DNA from: Treponema sp.
GTDB lineage: Bacteria > Spirochaetota > Spirochaetia > Treponematales > Treponemataceae
Direction of reading: 5' to 3'
NCBI GenBank assembly: GCA_024402665.1
Contig: JAKSTI010000005.1
Location: 32,146-96,145 of the forward strand
DNA: 64,000 nucleotides
Positions 44,642-53,357 of this stretch are shown one piece after another. The translations under genes were made by a program, and so were the position numbers. The notes beneath the pieces were generated by a model. The model made no database searches, had not been told where the DNA came from, and saw only the letters and a list, made by a program, of their open reading frames with translations. Each line of letters starts with the position of its first letter. Within the stretch, counting starts at the first letter, position 1.

Positions 44642-45895
44642 ATGGCAAAAAAGAAGATTCCAATTACTTTACTTTGTGGTTATCTTGGTGCTGGTAAAAC
44701 AACTTTACTTAATAAAGTTTTAACAAATCAGAAAGGATACAAAGTTGCTGTAATTGTAAATGATATTGGTGAAGTAAACGTTGATGAGCGTCTTATTTCT
44801 AAAGAAGCAAATATTACTGATACAAACTCTATTGTTCCTTTAACAAATGGATGTATCTGCTGTACTTTGAAATCGGATATGGTAACTGGTATTGAAAACC
44901 TTATGAAAACTGGAAAGTTTGACTATATCCTTATTGAAGCTTCTGGTGTTTGTGAACCAATGCCAATCGCTCAGGCTATTGAAACTATTGAAATTGGTAA
45001 ACTTGATAACGTTGTTGGTGTTGTTGATGCAAGCCGCCTTGTTGATGAATTTGATGAAGGTAAAGCTCTTCTTAAAAAAGATATTGATGAAGAAGACATT
45101 GAATCTCTTCTTATTCAGCAGATTGAATTCTGTTCAACATTGATTATTAACAAACGTGATCTTGTAACTGATGAACAGATGAATATGGTTCGTGCAGTTG
45201 TAAATAAGATTCAGCCTTCTGTAAAAGTAATTGAAACAACAAGATGTGAAGTTGCTGTTGAAGAAATCATTGGAACAGACCGCTTTGATTTTGAAACAGT
45301 TTATGCTTCTGCAGGCTGGGTAAAAGAACTTGAAGAACATGATGCTCACGAACATGAACATGATGACGACGATGACGATCACGACGAACACGAACATCAC
45401 CACCATGATCACGATGATGATGACGATCACGACCATAATCCTGCACACGGTGAAGAAGGTCACAAATGCGATGAACATTGTCACCACCATCACCACCACG
45501 AACACAAACATGAAGGCGAAAGTGAAGACGAATACGGAATTGGATCTTTTGTTTATTATAGAAGAAAGCCTTTTGACCGCCAGAAATTAGACCAGTACGC
45601 TTCAAGATGGCCAAGAAGCATTATCCGTTCTAAAGGAGTTATCTGGTTCAGTGATGAAGAAGACATGGCTTATGTTCTTGAAACAAGTGGCCGTCAGATT
45701 CAGGCTGGATATTCAGGTCAGTGGCTTGCAAGTTGTCCACCAGCAGAACAGAAAAAAATTCTTGCTGAAGAACCAGAAATGCGTAAAGACTGGGATGAAA
45801 AAGTTGGTGACAGAATGATTAAACTTGTTGTAATCGGCCGCCACCTAGACAGAGCTCAGATTGAAAAAGACCTTGATGGTTGTTTGAGTGATTAA
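44642..45895 (+). CDS. CobW/COG0523 family GTP-dependent metal chaperone with His/Asp-rich arm
   Basis: 417 residues, G3E GTPase. Walker A GYLGAGKTT at 13-21, the family metal motif C71-I-C73-C74 (GCICCTLKSD), ASGVCEP, base-recognition NKRD, and a CobW_C domain at about 300-405. Between them (about 232-296) is an extraordinary run rich in His, Asp and Glu, a likely zinc, nickel or cobalt store. Members with such arms are usually zinc-transfer proteins (ZNG1/YciC-like) or nickel/cobalt chaperones; no metalloenzyme target lies adjacent. Strong ribosome site GGAGAT. Confidence 0.92.
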   Translation: MAKKKIPITLLCGYLGAGKTTLLNKVLTNQKGYKVAVIVNDIGEVNVDERLISKEANITDTNSIVPLTNGCICCTLKSDMVTGIENLMKTGKFDYILIEASGVCEPMPIAQAIETIEIGKLDNVVGVVDASRLVDEFDEGKALLKKDIDEEDIESLLIQQIEFCSTLIINKRDLVTDEQMNMVRAVVNKIQPSVKVIETTRCEVAVEEIIGTDRFDFETVYASAGWVKELEEHDAHEHEHDDDDDDHDEHEHHHHDHDDDDDHDHNPAHGEEGHKCDEHCHHHHHHEHKHEGESEDEYGIGSFVYYRRKPFDRQKLDQYASRWPRSIIRSKGVIWFSDEEDMAYVLETSGRQIQAGYSGQWLASCPPAEQKKILAEEPEMRKDWDEKVGDRMIKLVVIGRHLDRAQIEKDLDGCLSD

Positions 45896-45975
45896 GAATT
45901 AAATAAAGAAAATATATCTTTATATTAAAAGATGCTTCTGGATATAATTTATTTTTCCAGGTAAAAAATTAATTC

Positions 45976-46121
45976 GTTTTGAGAAAATACGGGAAGGAAG
46001 GCAGTGACTGTCAAAAACACTCGCAGGACGGAATGATAGTTTCCATACCGTTCTGCGCGTGTAGCGACGCTAGCTAGCGGTTTTGACAGTTACTGACTGA
46101 CTGGTAGTATTTTCTCAAAAC
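45976..46121. repeat. 146-bp large nested inverted-repeat element
   Basis: Outer arms GTTTTGAGAAAATAC (45976-45990) and its exact complement (46107-46121), 15 bp perfect. Second arms CAGTGACTGTCAAAA (46002-46016) and TTTTGACAGTTACTG (46081-46095), 14 of 15 paired. Inner hairpin CGCAGGACGG/CCGTTCTGCG (46022-46057), 9 of 10. The core is visibly GC-richer than the flanks. It lies between convergent genes and codes for nothing seen. It resembles a MITE or palindromic repeat unit; it could also act as a terminator. Confidence 0.85.
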
Positions 46122-46133
46122 ACAATTTTTTTT

Positions 46134-46705
46134 CTATTTATAAGAAATCCTGTTTTCCCAGATGGAGCCATCTTCGTAGGACAGGCGGGATACATGAAGA
46201 AACTCAACTGTTACTTCTTCCGGCACATATCTAAAAAATTCTGTTATTTCAACCCTTCCTTTTTCAAAACTGCATCCTTTAAAATCCTGTGAAATTTCAA
46301 GATGAAGAAAGTTTTTTCCTTTAAGCGGGATTTCTCCATTTTCATCAGAGAAATACAACAACACATCAAAAGTTTTTACAACCTTATCCTGCTTATTTGT
46401 AAATTCGTAATCAAAAAACAGATATTCTTCTTCCCTGGTAATTTCACCATTTAATTCATAGGGGAATACTGAAATGGATTTGGCTTCAAAAATGGGATTT
46501 TCACCTGCTTTTGGGATGGCATTTTTACTGCCGTAATTTTCAGAATCGGTTCTCCATTGAAGCATATCTTCTTCTGAGGTGCTAGCTGCAGAGACGGTTG
46601 CTGCAACTCCCGTAACAAAGATTGTGAACAGGAATACAAAAACGATGGCTTCTGGTAATAGCCAGAATTCAGATTTTTCTCTTTTTTTTTTAAATTGTTG
46701 CTCAT
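46134..46705 (-). pseudogene. Membrane-anchored protein gene split by a frameshift at an A10 run
   Basis: The ATG at 46705 has a ribosome site (AAGGA) and reads MSNNLKKK, then shifts after ten A residues (46682-46691) into a frame closing at 46451. The other frame is open from that A-run to the stop at 46134 and continues REKSEFWLLPEAIVFVFLF, a clear transmembrane segment ending VSAAS, followed by a soluble domain of about 145 residues (ITREEEYLFFDYEF, EITEFFRYVPEEVTVEFL). One extra A restores a single protein of about 191 residues. Product family not recognised. It may be a pseudogene, a sequencing slip or a slippage-decoded gene; an internal ATG at 46565 would lose the membrane part. Confidence 0.75.
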
Positions 46706-46861
46706 AAGTTTTCCTTTTTTTTATTAGTTTTTGAAATTAATTTCTTACTGTATTTATGTAATTTTTATTTGATTTTGGACTATTTTTAGAAAAAAAATGT
46801 GTTTCAAGTTAGATTTTTTTATGCTATAGTTACAACTATACTAAGAAAAGAGGACGGTTCT

Positions 46862-47908
46862 ATGATTACTTACTGGCAGCAGGTAGAAGGACAGTTTACA
46901 AAAACAAAGAAAGAAAATGTAAACGAAGCAGAACCTTTATGGATTGATGCAAGAAACATTACAAGAGATGAAACTACCCAGCTCCAGTCCGAATATGAAA
47001 TCGATCAGGAAAGTATGCTTGATATTCTTGACCCTGATGAACTTTCCCGTATGGAAGATGGCGAAGGATATATTCTTACAATCGTCAGAGTTCCAGTTTA
47101 TGATCCTTCTGCAGAAACACATTATTTTACAGTTCCAGTTGGTATCATCATTAAAGGAAAAACAATCATTACAATCTGCTGGACAGACAGTGAAGTATTA
47201 AAAGATTTTGGTGCCAACAGAATCAGAAACGTAAGACTTACAGATTTTCCTTCTTTCATTGTTCAGATTATGAACAGAGCAAATCTGAATTTCCTCCGCT
47301 ATCTTAAAGAGATTAACAGACGTTCCACCAGTATTCAGAATGAAATGCGTTTTGAAATTGAAAACACAGAAATTATGCAGATGCTTGGTCTGGAAAAATC
47401 ACTTGTTTCTTTTACAAGTTCCCTTAAATCAAACTCTCTGCTTCTTGAAAAAATGAGAACTACACGCCTTATTAAATTTGACGAAGAAGATATTGATTTT
47501 GTTGAAGGCGTAAAAATTGATAACCGCCAGGCTATTGAAATGGCCGACACTTATACAAACATTTTATTTGGAGTTATGGATGCTTATTCTTCTATGATTT
47601 CAAACAACCTGAACATTGTGATGAAAAAACTTGCCATCATCAACCTTGTTATGATGGTTCCAACTTTTATTACAAGTTTCTTTGGTATGAACTACGAACT
47701 TCCATTCCAGCACTACTCTGGTTATATGCCAATTATTGTTGTAACTATTATGTGTGTAGTTTCAACTTTCCTTGCCAACTGGATCTTAAACATCAACAGG
47801 GAAAACAGAAAAGCATTACAGACTGCTAGAAAAATTACAAGAAATCAGAAAAAGAAAATTAAACAGGAAGCCCGTCGCCTTAAAAAACAGGAACGGGGCT
47901 TAAACTAA
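46862..47908 (+). CDS. corA: CorA-family magnesium/divalent cation channel
   Basis: 348 residues from the ATG at 46862, chosen because GAGGA lies about 8 nt upstream; the frame is open to 46799. The cytoplasmic N-terminal domain has IDARNITRDE and LDILDPDELSRME; a long stalk helix includes MANRANLNFLRYLKEINRR-like sequence; two C-terminal transmembrane helices follow with the diagnostic GMN in FFGMNYELPF, and a basic cytoplasmic tail. CorA pentamers admit Mg2+ (some Co2+ or Ni2+). YxFxMP-type metal specificity cannot be judged further. Confidence 0.93.
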   Translation: MITYWQQVEGQFTKTKKENVNEAEPLWIDARNITRDETTQLQSEYEIDQESMLDILDPDELSRMEDGEGYILTIVRVPVYDPSAETHYFTVPVGIIIKGKTIITICWTDSEVLKDFGANRIRNVRLTDFPSFIVQIMNRANLNFLRYLKEINRRSTSIQNEMRFEIENTEIMQMLGLEKSLVSFTSSLKSNSLLLEKMRTTRLIKFDEEDIDFVEGVKIDNRQAIEMADTYTNILFGVMDAYSSMISNNLNIVMKKLAIINLVMMVPTFITSFFGMNYELPFQHYSGYMPIIVVTIMCVVSTFLANWILNINRENRKALQTARKITRNQKKKIKQEARRLKKQERGLN

Positions 47909-47910
47909 GA

Positions 47911-48831
47911 TTAGTCTTCTGATGTAACTGTATAGGCAACTCTAAAGCCCATATAGTTATAACATTCATTGGAATCAAAAGAATAGCGGGCTCCGGCATA
48001 ATTAAAGAATGTATATTTGTGCCAGCTGCCACCTCTGCTTACTCGTTCATAACCCATGTCAGGACCATTAGGATTTTCTTCTGAATAATCCCCAAACCAG
48101 TCCCAGCAATATTCAAGAACGTTTCCACTCATATCAAAAAGTCCGGCTTCTGAAGAATAACCAGTTCCAGGACTAGAAACAGAATCTGGATCAAAAGGAA
48201 CTCCTGCTGTTCCAACAATATGTGTTCCTACAGCATTATCGCTTGTCCATGCATATAAAAGTGGATTTTCTGAATCCTTTACGCCGCAAATTTTATCACT
48301 TCCTGCATAACCATTTTTCATTTTTCTTGCAGCACATTCCCATTCAGCCTCAGAAGGAAGTCTGAATCCGTCTGCCTTCCAGTTACAAACAGCAAGATCA
48401 CAGGATGCAGTATCAGAAGAATCTCTAAGAACAACACCTTCATAAGTATAGCATGGAGTACGTCCATTTAATTCACTAAGAGCATTGCACCATACAATCG
48501 CATCATACCAGCTGATCATTGTTACCGGCTGATACAAAGTATTTTCATCAGGCACAGCAGCTCGTTTTCCGTGTGAACCAGGCTGCCCAGGATTCTGAAA
48601 AAAATACCCAAGTTTTTCTGCTTTTTTCTTTGTTTCATACCAGCTGCCATAAGTTGTTTCAAATTTATTGATGGCAAAAGGCTTTAAATTTCTTTCAACA
48701 GGATAGGCTTCTGTATCTTCACCCATTACATAAGAAAGATTCTTTTTGAAAGAAATCATATGGATTGGAGAAAATGCAAAAAGTTCAAAAGAAAATACTG
48801 CAGCAGATAAAACTAAAAGTAATTTTTTCAT
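47911..48831 (-). CDS. Exported SUMF1/formylglycine-enzyme-like protein
   Basis: 306 residues with a signal peptide (about 1-19). FGE-sulfatase fold: PVTMISWYDAIVWCNALSE, DGFRLPSEAEWECAAR, LFDMSGNVLEYCWDWF, RVSRGGSWHKYTF and YMGFRVAYT. Such proteins in Treponema occur as large families, often without sulfatases, and the two-Cys active site of true formylglycine enzymes is not obvious here, so a structural or binding role is likely. AAGGG before the ATG; follows the phosphoesterase gene by 15 nt. Confidence 0.88.
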   Translation of the reverse strand: MKKLLLVLSAAVFSFELFAFSPIHMISFKKNLSYVMGEDTEAYPVERNLKPFAINKFETTYGSWYETKKKAEKLGYFFQNPGQPGSHGKRAAVPDENTLYQPVTMISWYDAIVWCNALSELNGRTPCYTYEGVVLRDSSDTASCDLAVCNWKADGFRLPSEAEWECAARKMKNGYAGSDKICGVKDSENPLLYAWTSDNAVGTHIVGTAGVPFDPDSVSSPGTGYSSEAGLFDMSGNVLEYCWDWFGDYSEENPNGPDMGYERVSRGGSWHKYTFFNYAGARYSFDSNECYNYMGFRVAYTVTSED

Positions 48832-48846
48832 AAAATCGCCCTTCTT

Positions 48847-49542
48847 TTAGATTGATTTAGCTTCGGCACCGTCAATTTTCCAGTTACCAGAGCTGTCTTT
48901 TGAAATATTAAGCCATGCGTATTTACCGTTTTCACCAAGGCTACCAGGATTGATTACCAGAGTATCGCCAATTTTTTCAATATTAGCACCTTCGTGAATA
49001 TGACCAGTAATAACAGCAAGAGGTTTATTTTCAATAATGTAATCTGTAAATTTCTGACTTCCAGCGTGATGTTCACCATCAAAAGAGTCACATTTGTCCC
49101 CTACAGGAGGATTATGGCAAATCAAAATAAGGTTCTGCCACAAAGATGAATCTCCAGACTGTTCAACAGAATTTTTAACAATATCAAAATCGCTAAGGAT
49201 TTCTTCTTCTGTACGTTCAAATTCTGTTTTTCCTGTGAAAACTGTTCCACCGCCGGCACCAGAAATTGCAAGACCTTCATGGAAAACAAGAGTTTTTTCT
49301 ACACAAATATCCTGATCTTCCAAAGCTTCAAGGAAATCAATATTATCACAATTTCCAAGAACAGCAAAAATTGTATCATGCATAGAACACAATCTTTCTA
49401 AAGCAGGCTTTCCTGTTTCCGGTTTAAATGGTTCTGCAAAATCTCCGGCAAACAAAACTGCATCAGCCTGTTCAAACTGATCTTTCATCTTATCAAGAAC
49501 ATCTGTATGTGCATGTAAATCGCTAATAACTAATAATTTCAT
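48847..49542 (-). CDS. Calcineurin-like metallophosphoesterase
   Basis: 231 residues with all five family blocks: D-x-H in VISDLHAH, GDFAEP, GNCDN, ICHNPP and TGHIHEGA. A dinuclear-metal phosphoesterase (YfcE/MPE class); substrate unknown. It starts 1 nt after hisC on the same strand, with AGG as a weak ribosome site, so it is translated from the hisC transcript. Confidence 0.88.
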   Translation of the reverse strand: MKLLVISDLHAHTDVLDKMKDQFEQADAVLFAGDFAEPFKPETGKPALERLCSMHDTIFAVLGNCDNIDFLEALEDQDICVEKTLVFHEGLAISGAGGGTVFTGKTEFERTEEEILSDFDIVKNSVEQSGDSSLWQNLILICHNPPVGDKCDSFDGEHHAGSQKFTDYIIENKPLAVITGHIHEGANIEKIGDTLVINPGSLGENGKYAWLNISKDSSGNWKIDGAEAKSI

Positions 49543-49543
49543 A

Positions 49544-50713
49544 TTATAAACCTGCCTGTTTCAAAACTTTTTCAAAAGCGGCCTTTAAACTAGCCATCTG
49601 CTCTGCTGTTCCAATTGTAATTCTAACAAATTCTTCAATTCCCGGTGTTGAGAAATGACGAATAAGCAATCCTTCTTCCTTAATCTTTTTATACAAGTCA
49701 TCACCAGAAATGGCAGGATGTTTTGCAAAAAGGAAGTTTGTCTTGCTTTCTAATACATAAAACCCTTTTTCTTTCAAAAAGTTATAGAATTTATCTCTTT
49801 CATCAGCAACTTTTTTTGAACATTCCACATAGTATGCAGGATCTTCACAAGCCGCTTTTCCCGCAACCTGAGCAAGAGCATCAATTGGGAAGTGATTAAC
49901 GCTGTTTTTTACTGTTGTAACAATATTTACAAGTTCAGGAGAAGCAACGATATAACCAAGACGCATACCGGCTCCACACAAACTCTTACTGAATGTACGT
50001 ACAATCACAAGATTATCAAATTCTTTTAACAGAGGGATGCAAGATTCTCCGCCAAAATCAACATATGCTTCATCAACAATAAAGATTTCATCTTTGCTGG
50101 CTTTCAAAAGCATCTGACGAACTTCTTCTCTCTTTAATCCAAGTCCTGTTGGCGCATTAGGATTTGCAAAAATGATTCCACCTTTATTTGCAGAAGCCCG
50201 TTTAAGCATTTCCTGTGTATCAAGACTCCAGTCAGATTTCAAAGGAACGTTATCCATTGGAATATCATAAAAACCAGCGTATACAGGATAGAAACTGTAT
50301 GTAAATTCTGGCATTACAAATTTTGTGCTTGAATCAAAAAAGGCATAGAAGACAAAAGATAAAACTTCATCGCTTCCGTTTCCGCTGTAAATCATATCTG
50401 GGGTTACGGTAAATGGGATTTTATCTTCATCAGAAGGAGTAACTTTATCTCCATCAACTTTAGCACGACAAAGTACACCACCAGTTTTATTAAGCATATC
50501 TGCAATTGCTGCATGAAGCTCATTTGAATCTGGATCAGGGTAAAGTCCCATTTTTTCAGGATGCTGTTTAATAAATTCTGTTACGGCATTCTGAACTTTC
50601 ACACTTGGTGCATAAGGATTTTCGTTTGCATTTAATTTAATATAAATTCTGTCTTTAGGCTGTTCACCTGGAACGTATGGGTGAAGTCCTTTCATTCTAT
50701 TTGATGTTAACAT
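49544..50713 (-). CDS. hisC: Histidinol-phosphate aminotransferase
   Basis: PLP enzyme of histidine synthesis, converting imidazole-acetol phosphate to histidinol phosphate. 389 residues: LNANENPYAPS opening, YSGNGSDEVLSF, FANPNAPTGL, VDEAYVDFGG, the Schiff-base lysine in RTFSKSLCGAGMRLGY, and a C-terminal VRITIG. An insertion of about 20 residues near 75-95 (acidic, TPSDEDKIP) is longer than usual. No other his genes are nearby. Promoter with no ribosome site listed separately. Confidence 0.92.
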   Translation of the reverse strand: MLTSNRMKGLHPYVPGEQPKDRIYIKLNANENPYAPSVKVQNAVTEFIKQHPEKMGLYPDPDSNELHAAIADMLNKTGGVLCRAKVDGDKVTPSDEDKIPFTVTPDMIYSGNGSDEVLSFVFYAFFDSSTKFVMPEFTYSFYPVYAGFYDIPMDNVPLKSDWSLDTQEMLKRASANKGGIIFANPNAPTGLGLKREEVRQMLLKASKDEIFIVDEAYVDFGGESCIPLLKEFDNLVIVRTFSKSLCGAGMRLGYIVASPELVNIVTTVKNSVNHFPIDALAQVAGKAACEDPAYYVECSKKVADERDKFYNFLKEKGFYVLESKTNFLFAKHPAISGDDLYKKIKEEGLLIRHFSTPGIEEFVRITIGTAEQMASLKAAFEKVLKQAGL

Positions 50714-50719
50714 ATGATG

Positions 50720-50748
50720 ATTTTAATCTTTATGAGTACAAAAAGCAA
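50720..50748 (-). promoter_or_regulatory. hisC promoter, leaderless type
   Basis: Leftward: -35 TTGCTT (50743-50748), 17 nt, -10 TAAAAT (50720-50725), then exactly 6 nt (CATCAT) to the ATG at 50713. No ribosome site. Confidence 0.6.
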
Positions 50749-50771
50749 CAAAGTTACAATTGAATTTTTCA

Positions 50772-50800
50772 TTGTGAAAATCTGATTTTTATAGTAGAAT
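50772..50800 (+). promoter_or_regulatory. Promoter of the unknown 632-residue protein, leaderless type
   Basis: -35 TTGTGA (50772-50777), 17 nt, -10 TAGAAT (50795-50800), then exactly 6 nt to the ATG at 50807. No ribosome site. It is head to head with the hisC promoter, 23 nt between the two -35 boxes. Confidence 0.55.
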
Positions 50801-50806
50801 TGATGT

Positions 50807-52705
50807 ATGGCTACATCTTCAAATCTTAGTTCAATTATCAGATATTACGCAGAAAAACAGAAATCACCTTTTATTGATTTCCGCGAATTCTGTGCCTATG
50901 TAAAAAAATATGCAGAACATCATGTTGAAGAACAGGTAGACCTTGTAAAGTATCTTGGGGATCCAACAAACACTGTAACAGCAGAACTTGCCGGACTTGA
51001 ACAAAAACATCTGGCTGCTGTAATTCCAAACGGAAACAAAAAACTGATTGTTGCAATCACTTATTTTTCTATGCAGTTTGCACTTCAGTACAAAGAAATC
51101 GGTAAAAATGAAGCGGTTCCTTACCCAACAGAAAGGGAACTTCCTAAAAAATTCCCAATTTACGCAATTGAACGAAAACAGGCCGAACAGTACATCATTC
51201 AGTGTTTAGGCAGTCAGAATTTAAAATCACCTTTGCTGAATATTCTTGTTTTTGCAAGAGAGTTGCCTCCTTTATTGCTGCCTGCTTGTGTTCCTATTCA
51301 GCTTTTGCTTGAAACTTCTCAGAAAAAAATAATCCGCGTCTGCAGAAAAGATGAATATCACGATTACTTCTTGAAAAAATTAAGAGGATCTAATCCTACA
51401 AAAGAAATTACAATTAAAAATTTCTTCTCTCACTTTATTGATCAGGAACATAGTGGTTTTCTTAATGTTACTGAAGGCGATGATTACTATTTGTGGAACC
51501 AGTTGTGTTATTATATGCGCCAGGATTTTGAAAAGATTCAGGATAGAACTTCTGAAGATACAAACGTTCTTCAGGCTATTCAGATTTCAGAAATTCACAG
51601 CACTTATTTGAAGCAGCAGTTCCAGACAAACAAAAAACGTGAAGAAGCAATTAAAGAACTTAAAGTTCAGCTTGGAAAATCACCATTCTTCTTCTCAAAT
51701 AATCAGATTCTTAAATTCCATGATCAGAGCGGAAGACTTTTATACGGTCAGTATAGCGAAGAAGATTTACGAAATACACTTCAGCAAATGTCTACAAACG
51801 GAAACAATAATGAACTTCCTGAACTGGTAGTTTTCAAAGTTGCTTCTGGTACAAAATATTATGTTTATAAAAGAAAGGCCATTCCTCTTGTAATCAGACT
51901 TTGTAATGAAGCCCACGATTCTATTGAAGCTGCCATGGTAAAAAAATGGTATGATGCAATGCTGAATTATGAAAAGCTTCCAGAAATGACAGATTCCCGC
52001 AAGTTTGAAAAATGCCTTGAAGAACAAATTGAAGTTAATTCTCCTGTTTTATATGCAATGCTTAATGCAAACTTTATGACTGCCCTTTCTCTGGAAAAAT
52101 CTGATGATATTTCTACAGTTGGATTCCAGCCTTTTATTGATGGTCATTTGCGTCCATATAGTGAATTGCTGCTTCTTACAAGCGAACAGGTAATGTCTAA
52201 AGTAAAAATGGATTTGCCATTCATTTATACAATGCCAGTTATTTCATGGATTATTGCTCTTTTTAAATCATCTAAGAAGAAAAAGTCCTCTTCAAAAGAT
52301 GTAGCTGAACCTGTACAGTTGCAGCAGGAAGAAGAAAATCCTATTAAGGCAACAAAACATCTTTCCCGTGAAGAAGCTCTTGCTTATCAGGCACAGGAAC
52401 TTAAGAATGACTTTATCCCAGAAGGTTCAACTTTAGACCGTGAATTAAACTATCTGAATAAACAGTGGAACAAGATGATTACAAAAGAAGCTAATATGGC
52501 TCTTACAGAAGACGTAAATTCTCTTATCCGCGATTATACAAGAAGAGTTTGTAAAACTTTAACAGCACAGTCATTTACAAAAGAACGTGTTCAGAACCTT
52601 GCAGAAGCGCTTGTTAAAACTCCAAACATGCAGAAAATTGGAGAACAGGCAGCATTAACTGAATATGTTCAGTTGTATATTCTTCGTCTTATAAGCAACA
52701 TTTAA
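50807..52705 (+). CDS. Conserved-looking protein of unknown function, 632 residues
   Basis: I do not recognise a family. No signal peptide. Mostly helical, charged and Gln/Lys rich; a single hydrophobic stretch at about 463-485 (PFIYTMPVISWIIALF) is followed at once by a Lys/Ser patch (SSKKKKSSSKD), suggesting a membrane-touching or tail-inserted segment with a final helical domain of about 130 residues. Aromatic-rich blocks near 175-240 (DYYLWNQLCYYMRQDF) look like a folded domain. It lies between hisC (divergent) and ssb, without functional hints. Confidence 0.7.
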   Translation: MATSSNLSSIIRYYAEKQKSPFIDFREFCAYVKKYAEHHVEEQVDLVKYLGDPTNTVTAELAGLEQKHLAAVIPNGNKKLIVAITYFSMQFALQYKEIGKNEAVPYPTERELPKKFPIYAIERKQAEQYIIQCLGSQNLKSPLLNILVFARELPPLLLPACVPIQLLLETSQKKIIRVCRKDEYHDYFLKKLRGSNPTKEITIKNFFSHFIDQEHSGFLNVTEGDDYYLWNQLCYYMRQDFEKIQDRTSEDTNVLQAIQISEIHSTYLKQQFQTNKKREEAIKELKVQLGKSPFFFSNNQILKFHDQSGRLLYGQYSEEDLRNTLQQMSTNGNNNELPELVVFKVASGTKYYVYKRKAIPLVIRLCNEAHDSIEAAMVKKWYDAMLNYEKLPEMTDSRKFEKCLEEQIEVNSPVLYAMLNANFMTALSLEKSDDISTVGFQPFIDGHLRPYSELLLLTSEQVMSKVKMDLPFIYTMPVISWIIALFKSSKKKKSSSKDVAEPVQLQQEEENPIKATKHLSREEALAYQAQELKNDFIPEGSTLDRELNYLNKQWNKMITKEANMALTEDVNSLIRDYTRRVCKTLTAQSFTKERVQNLAEALVKTPNMQKIGEQAALTEYVQLYILRLISNI

Positions 52706-52889
52706 CTCATAATTTATCTTTTTTTGGTAAAATTCCCTCTTTTTTTAACAAAAAAAATATTTTTTTAAATTTTTTTTATAAAAAATGGTCTTTTTTTTTA
52801 AAATAATCCCATTATATCTTATGAGAAGTTTTTACGACTTCCACTAGTTTCTGGCCGGGAACAATTTCATTTTTTTTAGAGGTTATTTT
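52706..52889 (+). promoter_or_regulatory. AT-rich region upstream of ssb
   Basis: 184 nt. Long T- and A-runs (52730-52800) may end the preceding transcript, but no GC stem precedes them. A small inverted repeat GAAGT...ACTTC lies at 52825-52841 in the ssb leader, and AGAGG stands before the ssb ATG. No RNA gene seen. Confidence 0.4.
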
Positions 52890-53342
52890 ATGAATCAGTT
52901 AAACTCGATTATTCTTGAAGGCAATGTTGTTAAACAGGGTGAAAGCTCGGAACCTGCAAAAGGATTCAAAGTTTGTAAATTCCCACTTGCTGTGAACCGT
53001 ATCACTAAATCGCCAGCTGGTGAATCATGTGAGGAAGTTTCTTTTTTTGATGTAGAATCTTATGGAAAGATGGCTGAGATCTGCGAAAAATTCAGTACAA
53101 AGGGTCGTGGTGTAAGGGTAGTTGGTAGATTAAAACAGAATCGCTGGAAAGACAAGGATGGTAAAAACCAGAGCAAAGTCTTTGTTATTGCGGAACATCT
53201 GGAATTCAAACCAAATTTTCAGAAGACAGAAAATGATGAAAAAAAAGCTGACGGTGTGGCAACAGAAAAATCAAACGAAAATTCGAAAGAGAATTCTGCA
53301 CCACAGGTTGCTGAAGCTGTCGTAGAAGAAACAGTTTTCTAG
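52890..53342 (+). CDS. ssb: Single-stranded DNA-binding protein
   Basis: 150 residues. OB-fold about 1-110: MNQLNSIILEGNVVKQ, FKVCKFPLAVNR, VSFFDVESYGKMAEIC, GRGVRVVGRLKQNRWKDKDGKNQSKVFVIAEH. The remaining tail is Lys/Glu/Asn rich and ends EETVF rather than the usual DDIPF tip, keeping only acidic residues and the final Phe. Binds ssDNA in replication and repair. It stands alone, not between rpsF and rpsR. Confidence 0.92.
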   Translation: MNQLNSIILEGNVVKQGESSEPAKGFKVCKFPLAVNRITKSPAGESCEEVSFFDVESYGKMAEICEKFSTKGRGVRVVGRLKQNRWKDKDGKNQSKVFVIAEHLEFKPNFQKTENDEKKADGVATEKSNENSKENSAPQVAEAVVEETVF

Positions 53343-53357
53343 TTCGTTTTGTAACTT

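Noticed and set aside
45134..45614. Leftward frames opposite the His/Asp-rich arm of the CobW gene
   Set aside because: Arise from the repetitive GAT/CAT codons read in reverse (Met/Ile/Val runs); not a gene.
47911..48831. True formylglycine-generating enzyme
   Set aside because: The fold is present, but I cannot identify the paired active-site cysteines with confidence and no sulfatase gene is nearby.
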